From JAJDZL01 sp965221175 (GTDB lineage: Bacteria > Pseudomonadota > Gammaproteobacteria > Arenicellales > JAJDZL01), in NCBI GenBank assembly GCA_965221175.1, contig OZ244867.1:1612001-1676000 (forward strand): DNA of 64,000 bases, in the 5' to 3' direction. The notes below the pieces were generated by a model. It was given only the letters and a program-made list of their open reading frames with translations. It ran no database searches and was not told the origin of the DNA. Of the stretch, positions 45,716-54,973 are shown one piece after another. Every line of letters starts with the position of its first letter. Within the stretch, counting starts at the first letter, position 1. Position numbers and translations under genes: made by a program.

Positions 45716-47338
45716 CTAAGCGGCGGTGCTAACTGTCCGCGATTCAAGAAGCTGGTCTAGCCAGTCTGGATCCATTTCCGGAACTGAGCTTAACAGCAGT
45801 TCCGTATAGTCGTGATGGGGTGGTGTCAGGATTTCCTCTTTCAGCCCATGCTCCACAATTCTCCCCCGCAACATCACGACGATTTCATCTGCAATCGCCT
45901 TGACAGTTGCCAAGTCATGGGTAATAAACAGATACGTCATCTGAAGTTCTTTCTGTAAGCGATCAAGCAGCTTTAAAATTTCTTCGGCGACCAACTGATC
46001 CAATGCTGAAGTCACTTCATCGCAGATTATGACTACAGGATCGGCAGCCAAGGCCCTAGCGATACATACGCGTTGCTTCTGTCCGCCGGAAAGCTCTGGC
46101 GTAAATCGATCAACGTAATTCGTTGGAAGCTCGATCATCTCAAGCAGATCCTTCACTCGCTGCTCGCGCTCAGCACCAGATATCCCGAAATAGAATCCGA
46201 GCGGACGTCCAATGACATCTCGCACCTTTTGTCGGGGATTCAATGCAACATCCGGCATCTGATAAATCATCTGCAACTGACGCAACTGATCCTTGCTGCG
46301 TTCTTTGTAGGAAGCTGGCAATAACTCGCCGGAATACTTGACTGTTCCCTGGGAAGGAGGTAGCAAACCGGTAATCGCTCTCGCCAGAGTACTCTTCCCG
46401 CTTCCAGACTCGCCTACAATCGCAACGGTTCGACAGCGTTCGACGCTCAGGTTGATATCCTCCAGAACCTTCACTTGTCCTGCGTAGGAAGCATGGAGGT
46501 CAGATATTTCAATCAACGGAAATTCCGATTCCACTGCGTCTTCAGTATTTTTCGCGAAAGTGCGTACCGCAAGAAGATCTCTAGTGTATTGTTGTTTCGG
46601 ATTTGCAAGCAATTCTCGCGTTGTGGATTCCTCCACCAAATCGCCATAACGCAATACCATGATCCTATCGGCCAATTGAATAACCACCGCAAGATCGTGA
46701 GTGATATATATCGCAGCTGTATTGAACTGCTTTACGATGTCCTTAATTGCCGCCAAAACTTCAATCTGCGTCGTGACATCCAAGGCAGTCGTCGGTTCGT
46801 CGAATACGATCAGGTCGGGTTCGCACGACATCGCCATCGCAACCATCGCTCGCTGCAACTGACCCCCTGATACCTGGTGAGGATATCGATTACCGATTTT
46901 GTCTGGATCAGGCAATTCCAATCGAGCATAAATTGCGCGCGCATTTTTAGCAGCCTGTTGAAATTTCAGCACTCCGTGCTGCACAGGAGTCTCTGCATAC
47001 TGCTCAATCAACTTGTGCGCAGGATTAAATGATGCCGCAGCACTTTGTGCGACGTATGACATGCGAACGCCGCGAACTTCTCGTATCTGTTCAGGCGTCT
47101 GTTCGAGAATCTGAATTCCATCGAAATCGATCGAACCCCCGACAATGCGACAGCCCGGTCGTGTATAACCCATGGCGGCAATTCCAATCGTGGACTTTCC
47201 GGCTCCCGATTCCCCGATCAGCCCCAGAACTTCGCCACGGTTCAGATCAACATCAACTCCACTGACGATTGGTTTCCATTGCTCATCCGCAAATCCCTCA
47301 ATCTGCAGATTTCGTATGGTTAACAGTTTTTCACCCAT
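45716..47338 (-). CDS. Fused double ATP-binding protein of Dpp/Opp-type ABC transporter 2
   Basis: 540 residues, a shorter double ATPase than in transporter 1. First domain: GESGAGKSTIGIAA, VSGGQLQRAMVAMAM, IVFDEPTTALDVT. Second: GESGSGKSTLARAI, LSGGQKQRVCIARAL, IICDEVTSALDQL, where Pro of the usual DEPTSALD is Val. The Cys-rich C-terminal domain of the oligopeptide type is short or missing. AGGAAA precedes the ATG. Confidence 0.88.
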   Translation of the reverse strand: MGEKLLTIRNLQIEGFADEQWKPIVSGVDVDLNRGEVLGLIGESGAGKSTIGIAAMGYTRPGCRIVGGSIDFDGIQILEQTPEQIREVRGVRMSYVAQSAAASFNPAHKLIEQYAETPVQHGVLKFQQAAKNARAIYARLELPDPDKIGNRYPHQVSGGQLQRAMVAMAMSCEPDLIVFDEPTTALDVTTQIEVLAAIKDIVKQFNTAAIYITHDLAVVIQLADRIMVLRYGDLVEESTTRELLANPKQQYTRDLLAVRTFAKNTEDAVESEFPLIEISDLHASYAGQVKVLEDINLSVERCRTVAIVGESGSGKSTLARAITGLLPPSQGTVKYSGELLPASYKERSKDQLRQLQMIYQMPDVALNPRQKVRDVIGRPLGFYFGISGAEREQRVKDLLEMIELPTNYVDRFTPELSGGQKQRVCIARALAADPVVIICDEVTSALDQLVAEEILKLLDRLQKELQMTYLFITHDLATVKAIADEIVVMLRGRIVEHGLKEEILTPPHHDYTELLLSSVPEMDPDWLDQLLESRTVSTAA

Positions 47339-47394
47339 GCGACCGTTTCCTGTATGACGTTCAGCAACAATTTACCGTGAGGACTTCCAGCTTT

Positions 47395-48234
47395 CTAGTA
47401 CTCTTCACGGAGTCCAGCGGTCTTTCTCAGAAACCAATCAACAACAAGATTGACAGCAATGGTCAGAATCGCTATGCAGGCAGCCGGCACCAACGGTGTA
47501 AATATTCCATAGGTAATTGCACCTCCATTTTCTCGCACCATTGCACCCCAGTCAGCTGCTGGAGGCTGAATTCCAATTCCAAGAAAACTCAATGAACTGA
47601 TGAATAGAAACACGAAACAGAACCGCAGCCCGAATTCAGCCAGCAATGGTGTAAGCGTGTTTGGCAGAATTTCTCTTCGCATTACCCATAGCAGTCCTTC
47701 GCCGCGCAATCGAGCGACTTCGACATACTCCATCACATTTATATCCATCGCAAGCGCTCGAGAAATCCTGTAAACTCGGGTAGAGTCAAGAATGGCAATT
47801 ACAAATACCATCACCGGAATGGATGTTCCGAAAATTGACAATGCGATCAATGCAAAAAACAGTGTCGGAAACGCCATGATGATATCGACGATTCGACTGA
47901 GCAGCATATCCGCCCAATGGCCCACCGCTGCCGCAAAAAATCCCGCCGTCATTCCCATAAAAAAAGCAAGAACCGTTATTCCAAGCGCCAAGGCAATCGT
48001 GTTTCTTGCTCCGTACAGCACGCGGGAGTACAAATCCCTTCCCAGTTGATCGAGCCCAAGCAAAGTACCGCTCTCCTCCGGAGACCCCCAAGGTATTGAA
48101 TCGACAACCTCGCTTTCTCCATAGGGAGCAAGCCATGGTGCGAAAATGGCGGCAAAAGCGAACAACAAGATAAATACGATGCCTATATGTGCAGGCAACC
48201 CAGCACGCTTGAGTGAATTCAAAAATTTGATCAT
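47395..48234 (-). CDS. Dpp/Opp-type ABC permease 2 (DppC-like)
   Basis: About 279 residues from ATG 48234, which follows the upstream DppB-like stop by 7 bases; longer in-frame starts would overlap that gene. LGLDQLGRDLYSRVLYGAR and the EAA loop EYVEVARLRGEGLLWVMRRE are diagnostic. Forms the channel of transporter 2. Confidence 0.9.
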   Translation of the reverse strand: MIKFLNSLKRAGLPAHIGIVFILLFAFAAIFAPWLAPYGESEVVDSIPWGSPEESGTLLGLDQLGRDLYSRVLYGARNTIALALGITVLAFFMGMTAGFFAAAVGHWADMLLSRIVDIIMAFPTLFFALIALSIFGTSIPVMVFVIAILDSTRVYRISRALAMDINVMEYVEVARLRGEGLLWVMRREILPNTLTPLLAEFGLRFCFVFLFISSLSFLGIGIQPPAADWGAMVRENGGAITYGIFTPLVPAACIAILTIAVNLVVDWFLRKTAGLREEY

Positions 48235-48241
48235 GACTCGC

Positions 48242-49207
48242 TCAGCGCGGATGCCGCATTCTAGGATTGCAGACAATCGCCAGAATATCTGCAAGCATAT
48301 TAAGTGTGATGTAAGTAGCACCGAATATGAGAATGCAAGCTTGCACAATCGGCAAATCTCGGGATGTAACTGAATCGACCATCAGCAGTCCCAGACCTGG
48401 AAAAACGAAAACCACTTCCACAACTACTACGCCAACAACCAAATATGCCAAATTAAGGACAATCACGTTGATGATTGGCGATAAAGCGTTTGGCAACGCA
48501 TGGTGAACGATGATTCGGTAGCGTTTCAGTCCTTTCAGGTTGGCCATTTCAATAAACGGGCTCTGCATAAGATTGATAATCGCTGCTCTGGTCATTCGCA
48601 TCATATGTGCCACAATGACCAATGTCAGCGTCGCAATCGGTAGCAGCGATGCATAAACCTTCTCGCCGAAATTCATGCTGTCGGAAATATTGGAAATTGC
48701 AGGAAAAATCTGCCAGTAGACAGCGAATAAAGCAACCAGCATGTATCCAATAAAGAATTCTGGCAAAGATATCGCAGCAAGTGTGGTAGTCGATATCATT
48801 TTGTCCAGCAAAGTTTCGCGATACAGAGCGGCAAGGAGTCCAAGAAAAAGTGCCAATGGCACAGCTACAATAGCCGATGCCACCGCAAGAAACAGTGTAT
48901 TGCCCAGTCGTGAAGCCAACAGCTCTGATACTGGCCGATTATTGCCTAGCGAGACACCCATGTCGCCCTGCAGGAAGTTGCCAAGCCACTGAACGTAACG
49001 AACATAAACAGGTTTATTCAAACCCAGCTGATCGCGAATTGCAGCAACAGTTTCAGGTGTGGCTGATTGCCCAAGGCGTTGCTCAGCGAAATCGCCGGGC
49101 AACGCTTCAAGGGCTAATGATATGAGGATTGTGATTACTAGGAGAGTAATAACCCCGAATGCCAATCGACGAATTACAAGTTGAGTCAAACCCATTTGCA
49201 AAATCAA
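48242..49207 (-). CDS. Dpp/Opp-type ABC permease 2 (DppB-like)
   Basis: 321 residues. DppB pattern with QLGLNKPVYVRYVQWLGNFL, GDMGVSLGNNRPV and EAA loop SPFIEMANLKGLKRYRIIV. The first start is TTG 49207; ATG 49195 (MGLTQLVIRRLAFG) gives a more usual N-terminus. It lies about 37 bases after the binding-protein gene. Confidence 0.9.
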   Translation of the reverse strand: MILQMGLTQLVIRRLAFGVITLLVITILISLALEALPGDFAEQRLGQSATPETVAAIRDQLGLNKPVYVRYVQWLGNFLQGDMGVSLGNNRPVSELLASRLGNTLFLAVASAIVAVPLALFLGLLAALYRETLLDKMISTTTLAAISLPEFFIGYMLVALFAVYWQIFPAISNISDSMNFGEKVYASLLPIATLTLVIVAHMMRMTRAAIINLMQSPFIEMANLKGLKRYRIIVHHALPNALSPIINVIVLNLAYLVVGVVVVEVVFVFPGLGLLMVDSVTSRDLPIVQACILIFGATYITLNMLADILAIVCNPRMRHPR

Positions 49208-49243
49208 TCGTTATACGCAGACTATCAGATCCATCCTCAACTG

Positions 49244-50824
49244 CTATGCGAAACTCCAGCGTTCCCCAGCTCTATGTCCGTCCAATTCCCAATCGGAACC
49301 AACAACATCCGGGATCGCCAGCTTTTCGGAAACACCCATCAGGTCAGCAGCGAACAGCGGTACCACAGTTCCACCTTCTTCCCAATGCAGACGTTGCATT
49401 TCCCAATACATGTCCTTGCGTTTCGCTTGGTCAACTTCAGCACGAGCCGCAATCAACAGTCCCTGGAAGCTAGCATTGTCCCAGTTATTGTCATTCCAGG
49501 CGCCGCCTTTTTCATAAGCAATGGTCCACATCCAGTCTTGCGTAGGACGTCCTGACCAGTAGCACATGCACCAAGGTTTCTGCTGCCATACATTCGACCA
49601 GTAGCCATCGTTTGATTCACGAATCACATTAATCGAGATACCGGCTGCTTTCGCGTGTTCTGCAAAAAGAACAGCAGCATCTACAGCTCCGTCAAATGCT
49701 GCGTTCGCTGCGGAAAGTTCGACTGACAAGCCTTCCATTCCCGCTTCTTTCAAGATAAATGCAGCCTGATCCGGATCATACTCCCGCTGTGGAAGATCGG
49801 TGTTGTAGAACTGCTGGTTACGCCCGATTGGCAAATCATTGCCAACCTCGCCATGACCACCCAATACTGTTTTCAGCATTGCATCTCTATCAACCGCCAA
49901 GCGAAGCGCTTGTCGGACTTTGATATTGTCAAAAGGCGGTACATTTGCCAGCATCGGCACCGTATAGTGCTTGGTGCCGACAATTTTCATGACCTGTACA
50001 CCAGCTGCTTTATCCAACAAACTTGCAGTACGCTGACTGACGCGATTGGTGGCATCCACTTGACCGGTTTTCAGCGCATTGTCTCGAGCTGAATCATCTG
50101 GAATCACTGTTATCGTCAGGCCATCAAAATAGGGACGTCCTTCCTTGAAGTAATTTGGATTGCGTGTGACTTCAGCCCGTACCCCAGGTTCGTAAGAGAC
50201 AAGCGAGTACGCACCCGAACCGATTCCGGGTTGCCAACCTTCATCCGCTGGAAAAACTGATACGTGATAGTCACTCACCAGCCACGGAAAGTCCGCATTT
50301 CCAGCTTTCAGCTTGATCTTTACAACATGGTCACCATCTGCTGACATTTCAGCAATTTGACCCATTTGACCCGCGACAGCTGAAGTTGAACCCTCTTTGA
50401 TATGGTGCTGAATCGATGCAATTACGTCATGAGATGTCAAAGATTTTCCATTGTGAAATTCTACGCCCTTGCGAAGTTCAAATGTCCAATCAATGGCTCC
50501 GGGAGCAACTTCCCAAGATTCCGCTAGTTCTCCAACCAACTCGCCATTTGCCGCTACTTCGGTAAGATAGCTTCGAAGTTGACGCTCCAGACAGATTCCT
50601 ACTGAGTCAGTATGAGTTCCAGGGTCCAATGTGTCAGTTGTGGAACCACCACCCATTCCCAATCGAAGTATTCCACCTCTCTTCATGGCCGCGTTCGCAA
50701 ATCCAGAGATCAAAGTGCCTGGTGCTGCGACTACTACACCTAGTGCAGCGGAACGTTGCAAAAACTCCCTTCGGTTGATTCTGCCCGTTTTAAAAGCTCT
50801 TTCGAGCTCGTATTTTTGATTCAT
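49244..50824 (-). CDS. Dpp/Opp-type ABC transporter substrate-binding protein 2 (Tat signal)
   Basis: About 526 residues. NRREFLQRSAALGVVVAAPG is a twin-arginine-type signal. The mature part shows GGILRLGMGGG, LAESWEVAPGAIDWTFELRK, GVEFHNGKSL, and IKVRQALRLAVDRDAM, the family-5 pattern. ATG 50824 has GGAGG with an 8-base spacer, deciding the start. It opens the seven-gene minus-strand run 50.8-41.6 kb. Ligand unknown. Confidence 0.9.
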   Translation of the reverse strand: MNQKYELERAFKTGRINRREFLQRSAALGVVVAAPGTLISGFANAAMKRGGILRLGMGGGSTTDTLDPGTHTDSVGICLERQLRSYLTEVAANGELVGELAESWEVAPGAIDWTFELRKGVEFHNGKSLTSHDVIASIQHHIKEGSTSAVAGQMGQIAEMSADGDHVVKIKLKAGNADFPWLVSDYHVSVFPADEGWQPGIGSGAYSLVSYEPGVRAEVTRNPNYFKEGRPYFDGLTITVIPDDSARDNALKTGQVDATNRVSQRTASLLDKAAGVQVMKIVGTKHYTVPMLANVPPFDNIKVRQALRLAVDRDAMLKTVLGGHGEVGNDLPIGRNQQFYNTDLPQREYDPDQAAFILKEAGMEGLSVELSAANAAFDGAVDAAVLFAEHAKAAGISINVIRESNDGYWSNVWQQKPWCMCYWSGRPTQDWMWTIAYEKGGAWNDNNWDNASFQGLLIAARAEVDQAKRKDMYWEMQRLHWEEGGTVVPLFAADLMGVSEKLAIPDVVGSDWELDGHRAGERWSFA

Positions 50825-51119
50825 TGAAATTACCTCCAATTTATCCAACGACCTGCCAACCAAATACCTCTGTTATGACAACTCGTCAGCCAATGAAATA
50901 TAAATCCAAGCTCTCCAATGCAACAGTCAGTTCAGCCCTTCTGGCTTGAGTCTATGTTACATAGATCGCCTGTCAGTGTTGCCGTAAAGGATAGCACAAC
51001 TTTGAAAAAATCTAAACAATTTACAATTTCGTAATTCCGCCACAAATTTTTCATAAAACTCACCACTTGGGGTCCACTGCAAATGGCACTTTAGGCCTGC
51101 GTTAAGTGTCGTGGTTATG

Positions 51120-51806
51120 CTATTCCACAACAATCTCGATTTCACCGACTCCCTGTACTCCACCTGTCAGAATATCGCCGGCCTTCACTGGTCCAACCCC
51201 AGCTGGCGTACCAGTGAAAATCAAGTCACCTCCCGCAAGTTCAAAAAGCCTCGACAGAGTTGCAATGATTTCAGGTACTGACCATATCAACTGATTGAGG
51301 TCACCTTCCTGGCGAAGTTCTCCATTCACTTCAAGCCAAATTCGACCGTTATCAGGGTGCCCGATTGCTGCGGACGGAACTATCGGGCTAATCGGAGCTG
51401 AACAGTCAAATGATTTGCCGGCTTCCCACGGACGTCCTTGACTTTTCATCTGCTGCTGAAGATCTCTTCGCGTTATGTCGATGCCGACTGCGTATCCGTA
51501 TACATGCTTGAGTGCATCCTGCACCTGAATTTCTCGGCCACCAGAAACAAGTGCTGCTACGAGTTCAATCTCGTGATGAACATTGTCAGACAATGGTGGA
51601 TAAGGGAATTTGCTACCGCTCGGAAGAACCGCGTCTGAAGGTTTCTGAAAAAAGAACGGGTTCTCCCGATCCGGATCGTGTCCCATTTCCCGAGCGTGGT
51701 CTGCATAGTTTCTGCCAACAAGATAAATTCTCCGTACAGGAAATCTGGAAGATGTTCCTTGAACGGCAACATCCGGCCAGTTGAAATTGGAAACGACATA
51801 CTCCAT
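51120..51806 (-). CDS. Fumarylacetoacetate hydrolase-family protein (fumarylpyruvate hydrolase-like)
   Basis: 228 residues, the short single-domain form. YLVGRNYADHAREMG at the N-terminus, HHEIELVA with the metal-binding acids, YGYAVGIDITRRDLQQQ and IFTGTPAGVGPV match NagK/FAHD1-type enzymes, which cleave fumarylpyruvate or acylpyruvates or decarboxylate oxaloacetate. The substrate cannot be distinguished. The Met at 51806 follows AAAGAAT without a strong ribosome site. Divergent from the CurA-type gene. Confidence 0.85.
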   Translation of the reverse strand: MEYVVSNFNWPDVAVQGTSSRFPVRRIYLVGRNYADHAREMGHDPDRENPFFFQKPSDAVLPSGSKFPYPPLSDNVHHEIELVAALVSGGREIQVQDALKHVYGYAVGIDITRRDLQQQMKSQGRPWEAGKSFDCSAPISPIVPSAAIGHPDNGRIWLEVNGELRQEGDLNQLIWSVPEIIATLSRLFELAGGDLIFTGTPAGVGPVKAGDILTGGVQGVGEIEIVVE

Positions 51807-52001
51807 TCTTTGTTCTCCACCAACTATCGTGATTTAATCGGGAAATTCTAACCGCTGTTTTATAATTCAACCGAAAGCATCGATTGAAATTTAATTGCTG
51901 GACGAGCTTCTTAGTAATGAATACAACCGATCCTTTTTAGTATTATCTCGCAAGTCAAACTCCCGAACACGTTAAACACTTACTGAGCCCAAACCCTTAC
52001 C

Positions 52002-53033
52002 GTGACAAGAAAGAACCGACGATGGGTGCTTGCCTCACACCCCGCAGGCATGCCGGTTGAAGATGACTGGCGCCTTGAACACACTTTGATTCCCTCTCCT
52101 TCGGACAAACAGATTCTTGCCCGTGCCTTGTATCTGTCAGTTGATCCGTTCATGCGCGGGAGAATCAGTGCCAAGCGCGGCTACGCGAAAGGCGTTGAAG
52201 TAGGAGAGCTCATGTCAGGCGCTGCTGTGGCCGAAGTGATCGAATCCAATCATCCAGACTGGAATGCTGGTGATCTTGTAGAAACATTCAATTTTGGCTG
52301 GCAGGAATATGCAGCTTTCGATGTACAGGGTGTTACCCGAGTTAACTCTAAACTCGGTCATCCGCACGCCTGGCTAAGTTACCTCGGAATGCCGGGAATC
52401 ACAGCATGGTGTGCGCTCAACAAGGTCGGAAAACCAAAAGCGGGGGAAACTGTTCTCATTTCTGCCGCTTCAGGCGCAGTCGGACAGGTGGCTGGTCAGA
52501 TTGCCAAAGCGGCCGGTTGCCGCGCTGTTGCGGTCGCTAGCACTCAATCAAAACTGGACTGGTGCCTGGAACTCGGTTACGACGAAGGCATAAACTATCG
52601 CACCTCCGAAAATCTCCTAACAGACATCTCAAATGCTTGTCCGCAAGGAATCGACGTGTTCTTCGACAACACTGCCGGTCCCATTCACGACGCCTCCATG
52701 CAGAATCTCGCTTTGGGTGCAAGAGCCATCATCGTTGGGACCATCAGTCTGTCGAACAAGTTCGATCAGCCGGACATGGGAGAGCGATTTTTGCGGCAGA
52801 TACTGGTCGCAAGGGCGGAAGTTCACGGCTTCCTCGTGTTTGACTTCCTGGATTTCTACGATGAAGCTCGAACAGCTCTGGTGCAACTCGCTGCTGACGG
52901 CAAACTGAAATTCAGAACTGATTTCATGGATGGAATTGAAAATATGCCTGCTGCATTCCTGAAACTGCTTCATTCGACCAATATGGGCAAGCAATTGGTT
53001 CGGACTGAATTCGCCAGCGGGCTGCCAGAGTAG
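52002..53033 (+). CDS. NADP-dependent CurA/leukotriene B4 dehydrogenase-type oxidoreductase
   Basis: 343 residues, zinc-free medium-chain reductase. LSVDPFMRGRIS, GDLVETFNFGWQEYAAF, YLGMPGITAWCALN, the NADP-binding ISAASGAVGQVAGQIAK, and FFDNTAGPIHDASM are family signatures. Reduces double bonds of alpha,beta-unsaturated carbonyls in the cytoplasm. The start is GTG. It converges with the MttB-family gene, 4 bases apart. Confidence 0.9.
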   Translation: MTRKNRRWVLASHPAGMPVEDDWRLEHTLIPSPSDKQILARALYLSVDPFMRGRISAKRGYAKGVEVGELMSGAAVAEVIESNHPDWNAGDLVETFNFGWQEYAAFDVQGVTRVNSKLGHPHAWLSYLGMPGITAWCALNKVGKPKAGETVLISAASGAVGQVAGQIAKAAGCRAVAVASTQSKLDWCLELGYDEGINYRTSENLLTDISNACPQGIDVFFDNTAGPIHDASMQNLALGARAIIVGTISLSNKFDQPDMGERFLRQILVARAEVHGFLVFDFLDFYDEARTALVQLAADGKLKFRTDFMDGIENMPAAFLKLLHSTNMGKQLVRTEFASGLPE

Positions 53034-53037
53034 CGTT

Positions 53038-54570
53038 CTAGAAGTCGGTGGCCACGCCTCCCTCTTCAACCCGACGTGCAACAAAATCTTCTAACTGCTC
53101 TTTTATCGCTGGGTCCAGCGGCGGCTCCTCATACTCAGCGAGAAGCTCCTTGTAGACTCGATTGGCATGTTGCATAGCCTGCGGAGAACCTGCTTCGCTC
53201 CAGGTCTCAAAATTTCTCCAATCGGAAATCAGAGGAGCATAGAATGCATCTCGATAGCGCGCTTGAGTGTGATCTGTTCCAAAAAAATGCCCACCGTGTC
53301 CGGCCTGCATCATCGCGCCAAGTCCGATTTCTTCCTCATTGACAACAATCGGCATTAGGTACTCAGCAATCATTTGCAAAAGATCAGCATCCAGAACAAA
53401 CTTCTCGAACGAAGCCGTCAAACCACCCTCCATCCATCCAGCGGCATGAAGAACCAGATGCGTATGAGCATTGATTACTCCCCACAATGAAAAAACTGAC
53501 TCATAAGCAGACTGTGCATCGACAGAATTCGCTGCATTTGTATTAGAAGATCGAAACGGCAGGCAATATCGCCGCGCCAATTGTCCACTGGCCAGTGCGG
53601 CTTTCATATATTCCGGAGTGCCGAATGCTGGAGCACCAGAACGCATGTCTACATTGGAGGTGAAGCCGCCGTAAACGAACGGCGCACCGGGTCGAGTCAA
53701 CTGGGAAATAACCAGGCCTGAAAGAACTTCAGCATTCTGTTGCGTGAGCGCCCCCGCCAGAGTGACAGGCGCCATTGCTCCGGAAAGTGTAAATGGCGTC
53801 AACACGACAACCTGATTGCGTAACGACATCTCAATTATTCCCTGCACCATATTCGCATCCAGACGCAATGGAGAATTGGAATTGATCACGGTGAGCAGAC
53901 TCGGTTCCTCGCATAATTGTTCGTCGTCCAATTGCCTGGCAATCTTCACGATCTCAAGAGCATCCAGATTACGCTGCCTCCCCAGTGAATACGCATGAAA
54001 CACTTTATCTGTCAGCAGCACACAGTCACGCAGACATTCAAGATGCCGGATGGAGGCATGAACATCCACCGCTTCGACTGGATACCCGCCGAACAGATGC
54101 ACGATATTCAATTGCTGGGCGAGTCTCAGGAAGTTCTGGTAGTCTTTCTGATTTCCAGTGCGTCGCCCACCATCGAGGTCAGACGCGTGTGGCGCACTTC
54201 CTACAGTTGCGAAGCAGATTTGGTCTGTTCCAAACTCAATATCATGTGCTGGATTACGTGCGTGCACTCGAAAACTGGGCCTGACAGTTTTCAAACATTC
54301 TTCAACTAGACCCCTGTCAATGAATATCTGTCCATCATCCTTGTCAGCTACCGCACCGGCTTTCAGGAGCAACTCGCGCCCAGCCGGTGACATCACTTCA
54401 ACACCAATCTGCTCCAGAACATCAAGCGAAGATTCATGAATGAATTCGACTTCGTCTTCAGATAGAGCACAAATCGGCGGAAAACGGTTTGACACTCTTC
54501 TGAGTGGAAGTTGTTTCACTCTTGATTGAGACTGATCTTGAATTTCGCGACGAGACCTTCGCCTTGCCAT
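53038..54570 (-). CDS. MttB-superfamily (non-pyrrolysine) corrinoid-dependent methyltransferase
   Basis: 510 residues, read through without an in-frame amber codon, so it belongs to the pyrrolysine-free branch that includes glycine betaine methyltransferase. DLDGGRRTGNQKDYQNFLRL, YGGFTSNVDMRSGAPAFGTPE and MMQAGHGGHFFGTDHTQARY are the conserved barrel motifs. Such enzymes move a methyl group from a quaternary or tertiary amine to a corrinoid protein. The corrinoid partner and its reactivase are not in the window. Neighbouring dimethylglycine-dehydrogenase-like and BtuF-like genes fit methylamine and B12 use. Confidence 0.85.
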   Translation of the reverse strand: MARRRSRREIQDQSQSRVKQLPLRRVSNRFPPICALSEDEVEFIHESSLDVLEQIGVEVMSPAGRELLLKAGAVADKDDGQIFIDRGLVEECLKTVRPSFRVHARNPAHDIEFGTDQICFATVGSAPHASDLDGGRRTGNQKDYQNFLRLAQQLNIVHLFGGYPVEAVDVHASIRHLECLRDCVLLTDKVFHAYSLGRQRNLDALEIVKIARQLDDEQLCEEPSLLTVINSNSPLRLDANMVQGIIEMSLRNQVVVLTPFTLSGAMAPVTLAGALTQQNAEVLSGLVISQLTRPGAPFVYGGFTSNVDMRSGAPAFGTPEYMKAALASGQLARRYCLPFRSSNTNAANSVDAQSAYESVFSLWGVINAHTHLVLHAAGWMEGGLTASFEKFVLDADLLQMIAEYLMPIVVNEEEIGLGAMMQAGHGGHFFGTDHTQARYRDAFYAPLISDWRNFETWSEAGSPQAMQHANRVYKELLAEYEEPPLDPAIKEQLEDFVARRVEEGGVATDF

Positions 54571-54732
54571 AGACTTTTACCGGTTATTGAAAAGTAAATA
54601 TTGACCCACAACGATTGTACCTGATGGATTCGGAGAAAAATCTACCAATGGCGTCCAGAACAATTCAAATGAACTGCTGTCAAATGGAGTATCATTCTTG
54701 GAAAAGTTCACGCAGGAGGCGTGTTTATTTCA

Positions 54733-54930
54733 ATGTCTCAGTCGATCAAATGGATCATTCTGTTATTTGCAGCATTTCTGATGTTGTCCGGTGCTTCTCA
54801 GGCTGACGAGGCAACCTCTAGACAGACAGAGGAAGAGGTTGCAGGTTCGCAAGATAAACAGGCTGTCTTAGTAACCATTACAGATCCGGAAATTTCGGCC
54901 GCTGACGACGAAGAGCCCGATTGCGAATAG
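54733..54930 (+). CDS. Small secreted acidic protein of unknown function
   Basis: About 65 residues. MSQSIKWIILLFAAFLML and SGASQADE form a clear signal peptide; the mature part is about 40 residues, very acidic, ending DDEEPDCE with one Cys near the C-terminus. AGGAGG lies 13 bases before ATG 54733; GTG 54721 is too close to it. No family recognised. It sits alone between the MttB-family gene and the UMF1 gene, on the opposite strand. Confidence 0.5.
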   Translation: MSQSIKWIILLFAAFLMLSGASQADEATSRQTEEEVAGSQDKQAVLVTITDPEISAADDEEPDCE

Positions 54931-54973
54931 TTCAAGAAATCAGAACGCCAACCTTCTAGTTATCCTCAATCAG

